Positions 8,255-17,547 of a stretch of 44,444 nucleotides of DNA are shown piece after piece (position 1 is the stretch's first letter; the number at the start of each line of letters is the position of its first letter). A program made the translations under genes and the position numbers. Under the pieces are notes generated by a model that searched no databases, was not told the DNA's origin, and saw only the letters and a program-made list of their open reading frames with translations. This DNA is from Leptospira biflexa (GTDB lineage Bacteria > Spirochaetota > DYNZ01), in NCBI GenBank assembly GCA_020720805.1, contig DYNZ01000020.1:1-44444 (forward strand), written 5' to 3'.

Positions 8255-9916
8255 CTAAAAAGATTCAAAATCATTACCTTTCTTGTTCTGACCCTTTTTC
8301 CTTTGCCAGTTGTCATCAAGAGAAATGACCTGCTCCGGTGTGGTGAGCTGCACCATAACTGATTTTTCTGAGGGGGTTTTTACAGATCTATTTTTACCAT
8401 CAGTTAAACGAAACCACTCTACCAGTTCTCTGAGTTTTCTGGCCTGAGCAGCAAGCTGTTCACTGGCCGAGGCATTTTCCTCAGATACAGCTGCATTGTG
8501 CTGAGTAACCTGGTCAATCTGCTGTACTCCGATTTGTAATTGAGAAATCCCCTGCACCTGTTCCCGGCTGGAAGAGGCTGCTTCATCAATCAAGGTGCTT
8601 ACATTCTGTACCTTATCATTGATTTCGGTGAATGTCTTAGCGGTCTTTTCTGCAATCATCCTCCCTTCGTTTACCTTTTGGATGGAATTTTCAATAATTT
8701 CCGCGGTCTCCTTGGCAGCCTGACTGCTCCGTTTCGAAAGATTATTAACCTCTTCAGCAACCACCGCAAAACCACGGCCGTACCTACCTGCACGGGCTGC
8801 CTCAACCGCTGCGTTTAACGCCAGCAGGTTGGTCTGAAAAGCGATCTCCTCAATGGTTTTCATAATTTTGGCAATAGTTTCTGAAGAGCTGCTGATATTT
8901 CCCATAGCCTCCACCATCTGACGAATCTGCTCTGCACCCTGACCTGTATAGGTAAGAGCCTGTGCAGCAAGATTTTTTGCGTTCAGAGAGTTGTCCGACG
9001 CAAGTCTGGTCTGCGCGACCAGCTCTGCCAAGGAGCTGGTGATCTGCTCAATCGAAGCTGCCTGCTGATTGGCTCCCTGCGCAAGAGTCTGGTTGGTTGT
9101 TGAAATCTGATTTGATCCATTCAGGTTTTCATCAGAGATTTCCCTGATAGAAATCAAAGTCTCATTCAGTTTCTCGCTCATTATCAGCATATTTTTGAAA
9201 ACACCTATCCGGCCGTCCTGACTAACAGCAACTGTTAAATCTCCCTGAGCTATTTTTGATGTTATTTGTTCGAGCTCTGACGGTTCTGCACCGAGCTGCC
9301 TGAGAATCACTCTGGTGATCAGAGCGGAAATCAAGATACTTACCGCGAAACCGATCAGGGCAAGAATCACCAGAAAAATAGTAATCGCCTGAGCAGACTC
9401 TGCCACCTTTTCTTTCAGGTGACTCATCTTTTCATTGTACAGAGCTGCTATCTTTTTTACATTCTCTTCGATTTCGCGCACAGCATCCTTGTATTTGCCG
9501 ATAAACTGGTTGGCCTGCTGAGTAGTTTTAATCTCCCCGCTTTTGATTTTATCCATACTGAGCAGAAATCCGCTTTTATACTCAGCAAGACCATGTTCGA
9601 TTTCCTGGATCATTTTCTTGTCTGAATCAAGGGATACCACTTTTTTCATATCCTGCAAACGGCCGGTCAGACTGTTCAATTCGTCAGACCACTCTTTAAA
9701 ATAGTGCTGCTTTTTTTCATCCGAAGCAAGATTGATGTAAAAATCTTTTTCATAACGCCGCAGACCAAGGGTATTGGCTCTGGCGCGGGCGCTGTACTCC
9801 GCAATTCTGGCTGTGGTATCGAGCATGATGTCTGTCTGCTTTTTAAGGTCAAATATCCCCCAGATGCCGACTCCCACCAGCAATAGCAGAATCATTATGA
9901 CAATACCGAATCCCAT
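8255..9916 (-). CDS. Methyl-accepting chemotaxis protein (apparently missing its first 13 codons)
   Basis: Transmembrane chemoreceptor that controls CheA through CheW. TM1 ([18 protein letters not shown]) begins at residue 4. A helical periplasmic sensor follows (about 25-175), then TM2 (about 178-203), then a HAMP region (about 204-255). The signalling domain has the invariant hairpin tip [20 protein letters not shown] and [11 protein letters not shown]. No CheB/CheR-binding pentapeptide is seen at the C-terminus. The annotated ATG has no ribosome site and leaves almost no cytoplasmic residues before TM1. Upstream in the same frame lies a better start (ATG at 9955, GAGG before it), but its third codon is TAA. 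See the separate entry. The gene may therefore be weakly translated, reinitiated or a recent pseudogene. Confidence 0.85.
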   Translation of the reverse strand: MGFGIVIMILLLLVGVGIWGIFDLKKQTDIMLDTTARIAEYSARARANTLGLRRYEKDFYINLASDEKKQHYFKEWSDELNSLTGRLQDMKKVVSLDSDKKMIQEIEHGLAEYKSGFLLSMDKIKSGEIKTTQQANQFIGKYKDAVREIEENVKKIAALYNEKMSHLKEKVAESAQAITIFLVILALIGFAVSILISALITRVILRQLGAEPSELEQITSKIAQGDLTVAVSQDGRIGVFKNMLIMSEKLNETLISIREISDENLNGSNQISTTNQTLAQGANQQAASIEQITSSLAELVAQTRLASDNSLNAKNLAAQALTYTGQGAEQIRQMVEAMGNISSSSETIAKIMKTIEEIAFQTNLLALNAAVEAARAGRYGRGFAVVAEEVNNLSKRSSQAAKETAEIIENSIQKVNEGRMIAEKTAKTFTEINDKVQNVSTLIDEAASSSREQVQGISQLQIGVQQIDQVTQHNAAVSEENASASEQLAAQARKLRELVEWFRLTDGKNRSVKTPSEKSVMVQLTTPEQVISLDDNWQRKKGQNKKGNDFESF

Positions 9917-9965
9917 ATACAGCAGGGACCGTACTTTTTTCTGATATTATTTCATATTTTGCCTC
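9917..9965 (-). promoter_or_regulatory. Interrupted chemoreceptor start: GAGG, ATG, AAA, TAA
   Basis: Read on the minus strand, GAGG (9962-9965) stands six bases before ATG (9953-9955). The codons are then Met-Lys-stop (TAA at 9947-9949), followed by [10 protein letters not shown] in frame with the chemoreceptor. [12 protein letters not shown] is just the basic cytoplasmic stub expected before TM1 of such receptors. Either a nonsense mutation (or base error) hit codon 3, or a two-codon leader controls reinitiation at 9916. Confidence 0.75.
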
Positions 9966-10293
9966 GGAAATGTTCTCTGTCAAAAGACTGTGAACCGGCT
10001 AGGTCAATCACGACAAAACCGGATTTTCTTTATTCGACGCTGCGTCTGAAAAAGGCAGCACCATTTTTAATGGTTCTCATATAAATCTAACATTTCAGAT
10101 TTCAAGTTTAATTTTATACTGAATATAACGATACGTAAAAAAAAATAGCAGCTGTTCGGTCAATAGTGTCTAAATGTTATCTAAAGCGGGAGAGGGTCAA
10201 GGAAAGCATGTCAGGGAGGTAAAGGATCAATCCAGGTTCAGCACAGGTGTTATAATTCTGACAGCAGAAACACCAGAATGCCTTTTTTGTAAT
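9966..10293. other. Long AT-rich intergenic region upstream of the chemoreceptor
   Basis: About 330 bases without a credible gene. On the minus strand TTGACC (near 9995) and TTGACA (near 9976) resemble -35 boxes, but neither has a good -10. A sigma-28-type promoter (TAAA, then GCCGATAA) is not seen. No RNA gene was recognised. Confidence 0.5.
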
Positions 10294-10316
10294 CAGCCCT
10301 GCGAAGCGCAGGGCTG
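10294..10316. terminator. Perfect 10-bp stem hairpin just after the outer-membrane protein gene
   Basis: CAGCCCTGCG (10294-10303) and CGCAGGGCTG (10307-10316) form a perfect stem around a three-base loop, ten bases past the stop codon at 10327. The minus strand continues into A-rich rather than T-rich sequence, so this is not a textbook intrinsic terminator. It may instead protect the mRNA 3' end. Confidence 0.6.
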
Positions 10317-10326
10317 AAAAGCAGAA

Positions 10327-11628
10327 TTACCAGACAATACCAACCGTGATACCTGTAGCAAAACCAGCATCGGAGAAGTAGAAGATGATCGGAATATCCA
10401 GCTTGACCGGACCGAGGTTGATACCAAGCCCCAGGTTCAGGCGCGGCCTTACAAAGGATGGTTTGATGTTGGTGGTGCTGCCGTCGACGGTGAGCGTATA
10501 ATTAGATGTTGTTCCAACAGTTGCTATATGGAATTCATTCCCATCATTAGAGTAAATATTTTCTTGAATATTTGCTGCAGAACGTGCAATAACAATAATG
10601 TCAGATTTTCCAAAGTTAAGGTCGACACCAAGGCCAATGTTGAGGTTGAGCAGCCAGAGCAATTGCACTGATGTGTTTACCTCAAAAGGAATCGTATACA
10701 CAGTTGAATCGATTTGTAATGTTGCAGAAGGATCTATACTAACTAAACCAACCATTTTATAATCAATTGTACCTGTAAGTGTGGTATATGAGTATGAAAA
10801 TGTGCCTGTGACAGGTGGGGTGGTTATTTCAATTGGATCCAGTTCAGGAGTTAATGATATTTTCATACTATTTCTATAAAACCCAGATCCAAAGGCGATG
10901 CCGCGCCAGCGCGCCAGACCAGCCAGAATTCCGACAGAGTTCATATAACGATAATTCAAACCAACTCCAAAATTTGTCGTTTTAAAGGAGACAGTACCCA
11001 TACTCTCCATATCCTGTTCAATAGAGAAGGCGCCAAATTTGACATTGGCATAGACATTTTCCAGGAAGGGGAGAAAACGGCCGACATTTAGACCTATATT
11101 GACAAAGGAGAGACCTGTGGCAACCCCCGCATACACATCGCCGTTCTTCTCGATCTCGTCGCCGATCTGGCTGTAGTAGGCTGGGTCAAGGCTGGGAGCC
11201 TGGGCGCCGAACATCACACCTGTTGTGATGGAGAAGAGGTCGTAGTTGAGATAACCCTGGTGAGTGGCCACGTGGTTGGCGTAGCCAGTGGCATTGGCAA
11301 ATCCCTGCGCCAGGTCAGACTGGCTATTGTATTTACTTAATTCATTGTTCGCGTCTGTGACACCTGTATTAAACGCTTTATTTATCTCTGTTGATACTGT
11401 AGAATTGATACTAGTAATCAATGTTGCCTGAATGGAATTGATTGTATCTTGAAGTAAAAGTGGAGATTGGTTTCCACTGTTTTGCTGATTGATATAAGAT
11501 GCAAGCCCAGAAGAATCTAAAATGGCTCCAACTGTTCCCGTCGAACCTGAAACCGTTATTGCAAATGCCTGTTGGTAGCTGGCAGCCAGCACAAGCAGAG
11601 CAACTAGTGTCCGTTTGATTGTTTTCAT
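10327..11628 (-). CDS. Beta-barrel-like outer-membrane protein, unknown family
   Basis: 433 aa from this start. The signal peptide KRTLVALLVLAASYQQAFA is followed by a long Ser/Thr/Asn/Gln-rich helical segment (about 25-120), then alternating strands with many Gly and aromatic residues (for example NIGLNVGRFLPF, FGVGLNYRYM, RPRLNLGLGINLG). The chain ends in an aromatic (GITVGIVW), as outer-membrane barrels do. I chose the ATG at 11628 because GGAG lies six bases before it and a signal peptide follows at once; a longer in-frame start at 11736 has neither. A spirochaetal surface protein resembling the Lsa36 type is possible, but I cannot confirm it. A strong hairpin follows the stop. Confidence 0.85.
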   Translation of the reverse strand: MKTIKRTLVALLVLAASYQQAFAITVSGSTGTVGAILDSSGLASYINQQNSGNQSPLLLQDTINSIQATLITSINSTVSTEINKAFNTGVTDANNELSKYNSQSDLAQGFANATGYANHVATHQGYLNYDLFSITTGVMFGAQAPSLDPAYYSQIGDEIEKNGDVYAGVATGLSFVNIGLNVGRFLPFLENVYANVKFGAFSIEQDMESMGTVSFKTTNFGVGLNYRYMNSVGILAGLARWRGIAFGSGFYRNSMKISLTPELDPIEITTPPVTGTFSYSYTTLTGTIDYKMVGLVSIDPSATLQIDSTVYTIPFEVNTSVQLLWLLNLNIGLGVDLNFGKSDIIVIARSAANIQENIYSNDGNEFHIATVGTTSNYTLTVDGSTTNIKPSFVRPRLNLGLGINLGPVKLDIPIIFYFSDAGFATGITVGIVW

Positions 11629-11774
11629 GATCTTCTCCGAATTGTTTTCTGGAGAAAGCGGACGCCGTGAAATGTCTGCAGCAAGGGTGAGTACGGCATT
11701 GGTTTTCTCCGTTATTTTTATACCTTTTTGAGCCATTTTTTTCTATTTGTCAATGCATTTCTTGCCAGATACAG

Positions 11775-14405
11775 TTAGCGCACCACAATATTCACCAGCT
11801 TGCCGGGCACGACGACCACTTTGAGTAGCTGTTTGCCTTCGATGCTCTGGCTGATTTTGCTGTCTGCCAGAGCAAGTTTTTCCAGCTCCTCTTTGCTGAT
11901 CGTCCGTTTTACCTGCTGCTTTACCCGTACCTTGCCATTGATTTGAAAAACCACCTCTATCTCATCAAAAATGGTAAACTCCGGACGATAGCCTGGCCAG
12001 GGAGCGACAGAAACCAGCCCTGCGCCGCCCATAAGGTGATAGATCTCCTCGGCCAAATGGGGAGCGATGGGAGCTAACAGCTTGCTCAGGATCAGCAAAC
12101 TAACCTGCAAAAGGACGCGGCGCAGGGGCGTAAGGGTAGTCTCACCCTGCTCCAGCCACTGGTTGAGCAGCGCAGAGACCGAATTGGAGTACTCCATCAT
12201 TGCCGCGATTGCCGTATTGAAATGGTACCGTTCGCCAATATCCTGCGTAACCTTTTCCACGGTGCGATTGAGTGATATATAGAGTTGACGAGCCTCTTTG
12301 TCGTTCTCTAGCTCAGAGCGTTCCTGGTCTGACAGATCTTCGCGCAGAGAGCCAGGCAGACGGATCTCCTGGATCTGCTGCAGCAGGCGGAAGAGACGGC
12401 TGAGAAAGCGGAAGGAGCCTTCTATCCCCTGATCAGACCACTCCAGATCGCGCTCTGGGGGCGAAGCGAACAGCGAGAACAGGCGCACGCTGTCTGCGCC
12501 GTAGAGTTTGACCATTTCATCCGGATCAATGCCGTTATTCTTAGACTTGGACATTTTATCCAATCGTACGGATAATTTTATGGTTGGATCCAATGGGCTG
12601 GTTTCTAGGTTGTCGCCAAGCTCATGTTTGAAAAAATATTTCCTGTTTTTGGGGTCGTAATAACTTTGATTCACAACCATACCCTGGGTTAGCAACCGGG
12701 AAAATGGCTCTGACTTGGGCGACAAGCCCAGGTCATGAAGAAACTTATTGAAAAAGCGGGCGTACAAGAGATGCATGACAGCATGTTCTACACCGCCGAT
12801 ATACTGGTCCACATTCATCCAGTAGTTCGCAGCAGCGACCGGGATGGCCTCCTGGCTGTTGCGGGGCGCCACATAGCGCAGATAGTACCAGGAAGAGTCC
12901 ACAAAGGTATCCATGGTATCTGTTTCCCGGCGAGCTGACCCGCCACATTTGGGGCAGGTTGTATGCAAAAATTGCGGGTCATTTTCCAGAGGGGATTTTC
13001 CTTTCACCTTCATGTCAACCTGGTCAGGCAGCACAACGGGCAGCTCCGCCTCGGGAACAGGCACCGTACCGCACTTTGGACAGTAGACAATGGGAATGGG
13101 GTTGCCCCAGTAACGCTGGCGGCTGAGCAGCCAATCGCGCAGGCGATACTGCACCTCGCGTCGGCCCAGATTTTGCTTTTCTAAAAGTTCAATAACCCCC
13201 TTTTTAGTTAACTCTGAGCTTTGTCCATCAAAGGGACCTGAATGTATCGAGATGCCAGCCTCGGTAAAGGCCCTCTCTTTCAGAATTGCATGGATATCCT
13301 GATTGCTATCTACCGGCTTGATAACAGGCACTACAGGTAGGGAGTATTTTTGCGCGAATTCGTAATCGCGCTGATCATGAGCTGGGACAGCCATAATCAT
13401 GCCAGTACCGTAATCCATGAGCACAAAATTGCCCACCCAGAGCGGAATTTTTTTCTGATTCAGGGGGTTGATAATTCGAATGCCGGTATCCATTCCGAGC
13501 TTTTCATTACGGTCTGAGCTGCGTTCTTCTTTGCTCTGCTGCCGGATTTGTGATACAAAATCCGCCAGTTTTCCTGCAGGCTCTTTTTCGATCAGCCCTT
13601 TGACCAGCGGATGCTCTGCAGCGGCAACCATAAAGGTAACACCGTAAACCGTGTCCGGCCGGGTGGTATAGATTGGATAGACCTCCCCCTGCTCCCCCTG
13701 AAAATGGATTATGGCGCCTTCTGAGCGCCCGATCCAATTTTTCTGCATAGTCAGAACCCGTTCCGGCCACCCCTGCTCCAGCTCCTGGTGTCCCTGGAGC
13801 AGCGCTTCAGCATAGGCCGTGATCTTAAAAAACCACTGATCGAGCTCTTTTTCCACTACATCGGTATCGCCATGACGCCAGCATTTGCCGTCCACGACCT
13901 GTTCGTTGGCCAATACTGTATTGCAGTCGGGGCACCAGTTGACATAAGCGGTCTTTTTATAGGCCAATCCTTTTTCGAACATCCGCAGAAATAACCACTG
14001 TCCCCATTTGTAATACTCCTGATCGCAGGTGGCCAGCTCTCTGTCCCAGTCGTAGGAGAAGCCAAGGCGGCGCAGTTGCATTTTCATGGATTCAATATTT
14101 TTATATGTCCATTCCGCAGGAGCTATACCTCGCTCGATTGCCGCGTTTTCTGCGGGAAGTCCAAAGGCGTCCCATCCGATAGGATGTAGCACGTTTTTAC
14201 CCTGCATCAATTGAAAACGAGCGATGGCGTCGCCGATGCTGTAATTGCGGACGTGTCCCATGTGTATGCGGCCGCTGGGATAGGGAAACATCTCCAGGCA
14301 ATAAAATTTTTGTTTCGCGCTGTTTTCTGTTGTCTTGAAAACCTGGCCATTGTCCCAGGCACTTTGCCATTTTTTTTCGATTGTTTCAAATTCGTACTGC
14401 TGCAT
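11775..14405 (-). CDS. leuS: Leucyl-tRNA synthetase
   Basis: Charges tRNA-Leu with leucine in the cytoplasm. Full length at 876 aa. The class I signature HIGH appears as HMGH at 48-51 (FPYPSGRIHMGH), and KMSKS at 617-621. The editing (CP1) domain is present with TTRPDTVYGVTF, and CPKCG-type zinc knuckles are seen in the insert. A C-terminal anticodon-binding helical region and a small final domain (FQINGKVRVK) complete the bacterial type. AGGA stands seven bases before the ATG. It lies 26 bp downstream of coaX, so birA-coaX-leuS is a likely operon. I see no T-box or other leader. Confidence 0.98.
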   Translation of the reverse strand: MQQYEFETIEKKWQSAWDNGQVFKTTENSAKQKFYCLEMFPYPSGRIHMGHVRNYSIGDAIARFQLMQGKNVLHPIGWDAFGLPAENAAIERGIAPAEWTYKNIESMKMQLRRLGFSYDWDRELATCDQEYYKWGQWLFLRMFEKGLAYKKTAYVNWCPDCNTVLANEQVVDGKCWRHGDTDVVEKELDQWFFKITAYAEALLQGHQELEQGWPERVLTMQKNWIGRSEGAIIHFQGEQGEVYPIYTTRPDTVYGVTFMVAAAEHPLVKGLIEKEPAGKLADFVSQIRQQSKEERSSDRNEKLGMDTGIRIINPLNQKKIPLWVGNFVLMDYGTGMIMAVPAHDQRDYEFAQKYSLPVVPVIKPVDSNQDIHAILKERAFTEAGISIHSGPFDGQSSELTKKGVIELLEKQNLGRREVQYRLRDWLLSRQRYWGNPIPIVYCPKCGTVPVPEAELPVVLPDQVDMKVKGKSPLENDPQFLHTTCPKCGGSARRETDTMDTFVDSSWYYLRYVAPRNSQEAIPVAAANYWMNVDQYIGGVEHAVMHLLYARFFNKFLHDLGLSPKSEPFSRLLTQGMVVNQSYYDPKNRKYFFKHELGDNLETSPLDPTIKLSVRLDKMSKSKNNGIDPDEMVKLYGADSVRLFSLFASPPERDLEWSDQGIEGSFRFLSRLFRLLQQIQEIRLPGSLREDLSDQERSELENDKEARQLYISLNRTVEKVTQDIGERYHFNTAIAAMMEYSNSVSALLNQWLEQGETTLTPLRRVLLQVSLLILSKLLAPIAPHLAEEIYHLMGGAGLVSVAPWPGYRPEFTIFDEIEVVFQINGKVRVKQQVKRTISKEELEKLALADSKISQSIEGKQLLKVVVVPGKLVNIVVR

Positions 14406-14431
14406 TTTATTTCCTGTTGTTTTTTTTCTGC

Positions 14432-15223
14432 TTAAACAGATTTAGGTGTATTCATTTCGTAGAGAATGCGCAACCCCTTCAAGGTAAGATCTTCATCCAC
14501 CAGATGCGGTCTTTCGATGGCCGGAGAGATTGTCGAGGCGTAACCGCCGGTCAGCACGACAAAGAAGGAGCGCTGGAGCTGCTTTTCAATCAGGTCGATC
14601 ATTCCCGTCAGCATGGATGACCATCCGTAGAAAAAACCTGACTGCAAACTGGCACGGGTAGATGTACCCACGACAAAGGTTGGACGGGTGAAAGATATTT
14701 TGGGAAGCTTGGACGTTTTTTGAAACAGGGCATCCATAGACATACGCAGGCCGGGCGCAATGATGCCTCCCTGATAGATTCCCTCTTTGAGTAGAACGCA
14801 GAAGGTGGTTGCCGTGCCGAAATCGATGATAATCATATCCCCTTTTTCTGCGTAGAGCTTGCGTGCGGCAACTGCATTTACGATGCGGTCCGCGCCGATC
14901 TCTTCAATGTTTTCATAGCGAAACTCCAATCCTGTATTCATGTGAACATTGACAATGATTGCTTCTACAGCGAAACTTTCCTGGAACATCTGATAAAAAA
15001 TAAAATCAACGGGAGGTACGACACTGGAGAAAACAATTCCCTCCACCCTGCCAGGATCGATTCCCCGGTTGCGAATCAAAGCAGTCACTTTGAAAAAAAG
15101 CTCGTCCGGCGTGATATGGGTCTGGGTGGAGATACGGAAGCTTGTGATCAGCTTCATGGTTTCACGCTTATCAAAGCATCCGATGACTGTGGTTGTGTTT
15201 CCGACATCAAATCCTAAAATCAT
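14432..15223 (-). CDS. coaX: Type III pantothenate kinase
   Basis: First step of coenzyme A synthesis: pantothenate to 4'-phosphopantothenate using ATP. 263 aa, normal for CoaX. It shows the ASKHA-fold signatures: DVGNTTTVIG with Asp6 at the start (phosphate 1), IGADRIVNAVAA, and IIDFGTATTFCV (phosphate 2). Type III enzymes are insensitive to CoA feedback and need a monovalent cation; this comes from family knowledge. The ATG overlaps the birA stop by four bases (ATGA), implying translational coupling. A birA-coaX pair is common, since both serve cofactor attachment or synthesis. Confidence 0.97.
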   Translation of the reverse strand: MILGFDVGNTTTVIGCFDKRETMKLITSFRISTQTHITPDELFFKVTALIRNRGIDPGRVEGIVFSSVVPPVDFIFYQMFQESFAVEAIIVNVHMNTGLEFRYENIEEIGADRIVNAVAARKLYAEKGDMIIIDFGTATTFCVLLKEGIYQGGIIAPGLRMSMDALFQKTSKLPKISFTRPTFVVGTSTRASLQSGFFYGWSSMLTGMIDLIEKQLQRSFFVVLTGGYASTISPAIERPHLVDEDLTLKGLRILYEMNTPKSV

Positions 15224-15969
15224 AGGTTTACCTGAAAAAAAAGATGTAGCAGATCCTGAACCGGCATCCTCTTCCCATTTTCCGTGAGAACTAGAGGAGC
15301 ATACTCGACGACCAGCGATTCGCGATGCATCAGGGGCATCCTGTAATAATCAGAAAGAAGTTGTTGTAGGTACATAAGAACGCGCCGCAAAATCAATCCT
15401 TTACTGAATTTTCGTTTGCTGATTTGATCAACAAAGCCTGGATCGTACAGGCTATCGGCACCAGCGTTTGCCGTCGTACTCGCTGGCGCGCGCAGATTGA
15501 TTCCGATGCCGATAACCAGTTGCTGCAATTCGTGTCCGCTTATGACCGATTCGCACAAAATACCGGAGATTTTAAACCTCTTTTTCTCTAACTGATAAAA
15601 TATATCATTCGGCCATTTGATCGAAAGATCCACATGAACCAATGGCTGTAGGGCCTGGTGCAGCGCTAATCCTACCAGGAAGGTAAGTTGCGCCAGCATT
15701 GAGGAGGAGTTTTGTCTGGTATCAGCGCTTACTCTTTCGACCAATGAGTCAGCTTGGTTATAGGAAACGCTTAGAAAAAGATTCCCCGTACCAAAATCGT
15801 TCCAGATTCTTCCAAATTGGCCTTTGCCTTGATTTTGACGGCGACTCCATACAAAGAAACTTTCATCTGAAGCATGCCTGCGGCAAAAAAGGTTTGTGGA
15901 ATCCACCGTTGACAGGAGTATGGAGCGGCTTGGATATAAATGGTTTAATTTCATTTCTCGGGAGATCAT
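15220..15969 (-). CDS. birA: Biotin-[acetyl-CoA carboxylase] ligase (no DNA-binding domain)
   Basis: Makes biotinyl-AMP and transfers biotin to the carrier protein of acetyl-CoA carboxylase. 249 aa, single catalytic domain; the N-terminal helix-turn-helix of the E. coli bifunctional repressor is absent, so it should not regulate transcription itself. Motifs: STVDSTN; the nucleotide loop NQGKGQFGRIW, which departs from the usual GRGRxGR; the catalytic lysine in IKWPNDIFY; and the C-terminal SH3-like domain (about 205-249). An inner ATG at 15954 (MKLNHLYPSRS) is an equally possible start. Its 5' end is only a few bases from a divergent lipoprotein gene, so their promoters must overlap coding sequence. 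Confidence 0.93.
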   Translation of the reverse strand: MISREMKLNHLYPSRSILLSTVDSTNLFCRRHASDESFFVWSRRQNQGKGQFGRIWNDFGTGNLFLSVSYNQADSLVERVSADTRQNSSSMLAQLTFLVGLALHQALQPLVHVDLSIKWPNDIFYQLEKKRFKISGILCESVISGHELQQLVIGIGINLRAPASTTANAGADSLYDPGFVDQISKRKFSKGLILRRVLMYLQQLLSDYYRMPLMHRESLVVEYAPLVLTENGKRMPVQDLLHLFFQVNL

Positions 15970-15975
15970 ACTAGA

Positions 15976-16497
15976 GTGTCAGCTACCAAATTGCTCAAGT
16001 TACAAATTTTACCACTTATCCTGATAGTGCCTTTCTGGTTTTTGTCGTGTGGGGATCGGACGCTCAAAGAGCCGCAAGACGCTCTAACTTATAATGACTT
16101 GTTAGAGCAACTTCGAAGCGCTGTTGCGGAAAAAAAATCCAGGCAACTCTGGCATAGCGCTGATTCTGCCACGCGTCAGGTTTGGTTTAAAATCAGCGAC
16201 ATAGTCCAGGAACCGGGAGTGAAGAGCAAGCATAAAGCTTTTTTCCGCGACCAGTTACGACTAAAAAGCGATGAGTATCATCTGACTCCTGAACGGTTAT
16301 TGAACCGCTATCTGCAGCGACCCGATCATGTCTTTCAGGTTTTCTTGGCGAAAGAGTATCAGATTTATGCTTCTCAGATGAAACAGGATGAGTTTTTTTT
16401 TGTAGCGAAAGGGAGATTGCCGATCCGCCTTTATAAGGTGAAGGAGGAGAAGAGCGGAAAGAACGTTTGGAAATTTCATTTCACTCTTTTGCAGTAA
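15976..16497 (+). CDS. Small lipoprotein of unknown function, GTG start
   Basis: 173 aa. The hydrophobic signal ILPLILIVPFWFLSC ends in a lipobox with Cys25. The mature part is a small helical-then-strand domain with LTYNDLLEQLRSAV, a DEFFFVAKGRLPIRLYKV strand pair and a final WKFHFTLL strand. That pattern resembles small domains monitoring precursor load, but I recognise no family. The start is GTG, with GGAG eleven bases before it, inside birA if birA uses its outer ATG. Only six bases separate the two divergent starts. It converges on the next gene with an 18-bp gap and no clear terminator. Confidence 0.8.
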   Translation: MSATKLLKLQILPLILIVPFWFLSCGDRTLKEPQDALTYNDLLEQLRSAVAEKKSRQLWHSADSATRQVWFKISDIVQEPGVKSKHKAFFRDQLRLKSDEYHLTPERLLNRYLQRPDHVFQVFLAKEYQIYASQMKQDEFFFVAKGRLPIRLYKVKEEKSGKNVWKFHFTLLQ

Positions 16498-16515
16498 GGA
16501 CATTGATTTATAGAA

Positions 16516-17541
16516 TTAGAAAAAGGCGCTCGCTGACACCGTTGGCATAAAAATTTTGTCAATGACAGCAACGGCGAAGGCCAGTTCATACAAACTTTGG
16601 CGCAGCATCACACCCGCATGGTAACCTGTATCTGTTACGGCACCAAGCAGCGACCACGATTCCCAGAATTTCCATTCCAGGGCTACGCCTCCATCCGTTG
16701 CCTTTTCGCTCTTGCTATCAACGATCGTTGACCATTTTAAAAATGCGATGAAACGGAGATTCGCTGGTATAAATTGAAATGAGGCTTGAACTCGAATATC
16801 AGGCTGGAAAAGAGATTGATCTTTATTGCTTCTATACTCCACTACCTCCTGTAACACAACGGAAAGCCGAAGCAGAGGAAGGGGCTCCACTGTCAAACCA
16901 AGATCCATGCTACCATGGCTCTGCTCGGAAGTTAAGAGCTTACTCTGGCCGCCCCGTAGAGCGATCCCCAAATCAAAAAGGGGATGACTCCATGCCGCAT
17001 TTAAAAGAATGATATCGCGGTTGTATGAAGTTTTTTCACCATTTGAAACGAGCCATGTTTCTGAATACTGACTATAGCTGTAGATCAGGCTGAAAGCCAG
17101 CTCTTGATTACCTGCCAGAATCGCGGTATTCTGTTGCCAATTTTGTTGATCGATCCAGGCTGTGGACATGGCAGGCGCCACTGTCCATGATCTGCTTTGC
17201 ATCTGGTTGTAGTAGTTTTCCAAATTGGTGATATCGATCTGGTTTTGATCCAGGGGGATTGTCTGCCGCGGCTGGGCCAGTCCTGATGCAGGGTTGAACA
17301 GACCACCAAGCCCCTGATAGCGGAAGGTATCAACGCCATCTCCTGTTGCAACGCTCAATCCTGTGAAAATATTTCTTCTCCAGAGTTCGCCTTGATCCGC
17401 TGCTTGCAATGAGGCCATATAGAAAAACGGGAGTGATACCGGAAAGAAAATTAGTAAAAGGTTAATGCTGAATTTGTCTATCCTGACCTTGCTTGCGAGA
17501 GCCGCTAAGGAGATTCGTGGAAATTTTGATAAGAAAAACAT
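16516..17541 (-). CDS. Predicted outer-membrane beta protein
   Basis: 341 aa. A hydrophobic export signal (INLLLIFFPVSLPFFYMASLQA) lies unusually far in, at about residues 26-47, after a basic N-terminal stretch, so the true start may be further downstream. The rest alternates short amphipathic strands (ELAFSLIYSYSQYSE, LDLG-type turns, LRFIAFLKWSTI) and ends TVSASAFF, a C-terminal aromatic beta-signal. This predicts a barrel of roughly 10-14 strands. An ATG six bases after the stop of the cNMP-like gene, with no ribosome site, implies translational coupling. Function unknown; a link to the upstream gene is inferred from the tight spacing only. Confidence 0.78.
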   Translation of the reverse strand: MFFLSKFPRISLAALASKVRIDKFSINLLLIFFPVSLPFFYMASLQAADQGELWRRNIFTGLSVATGDGVDTFRYQGLGGLFNPASGLAQPRQTIPLDQNQIDITNLENYYNQMQSRSWTVAPAMSTAWIDQQNWQQNTAILAGNQELAFSLIYSYSQYSETWLVSNGEKTSYNRDIILLNAAWSHPLFDLGIALRGGQSKLLTSEQSHGSMDLGLTVEPLPLLRLSVVLQEVVEYRSNKDQSLFQPDIRVQASFQFIPANLRFIAFLKWSTIVDSKSEKATDGGVALEWKFWESWSLLGAVTDTGYHAGVMLRQSLYELAFAVAVIDKIFMPTVSASAFF

Positions 17542-17547
17542 CGGGCA

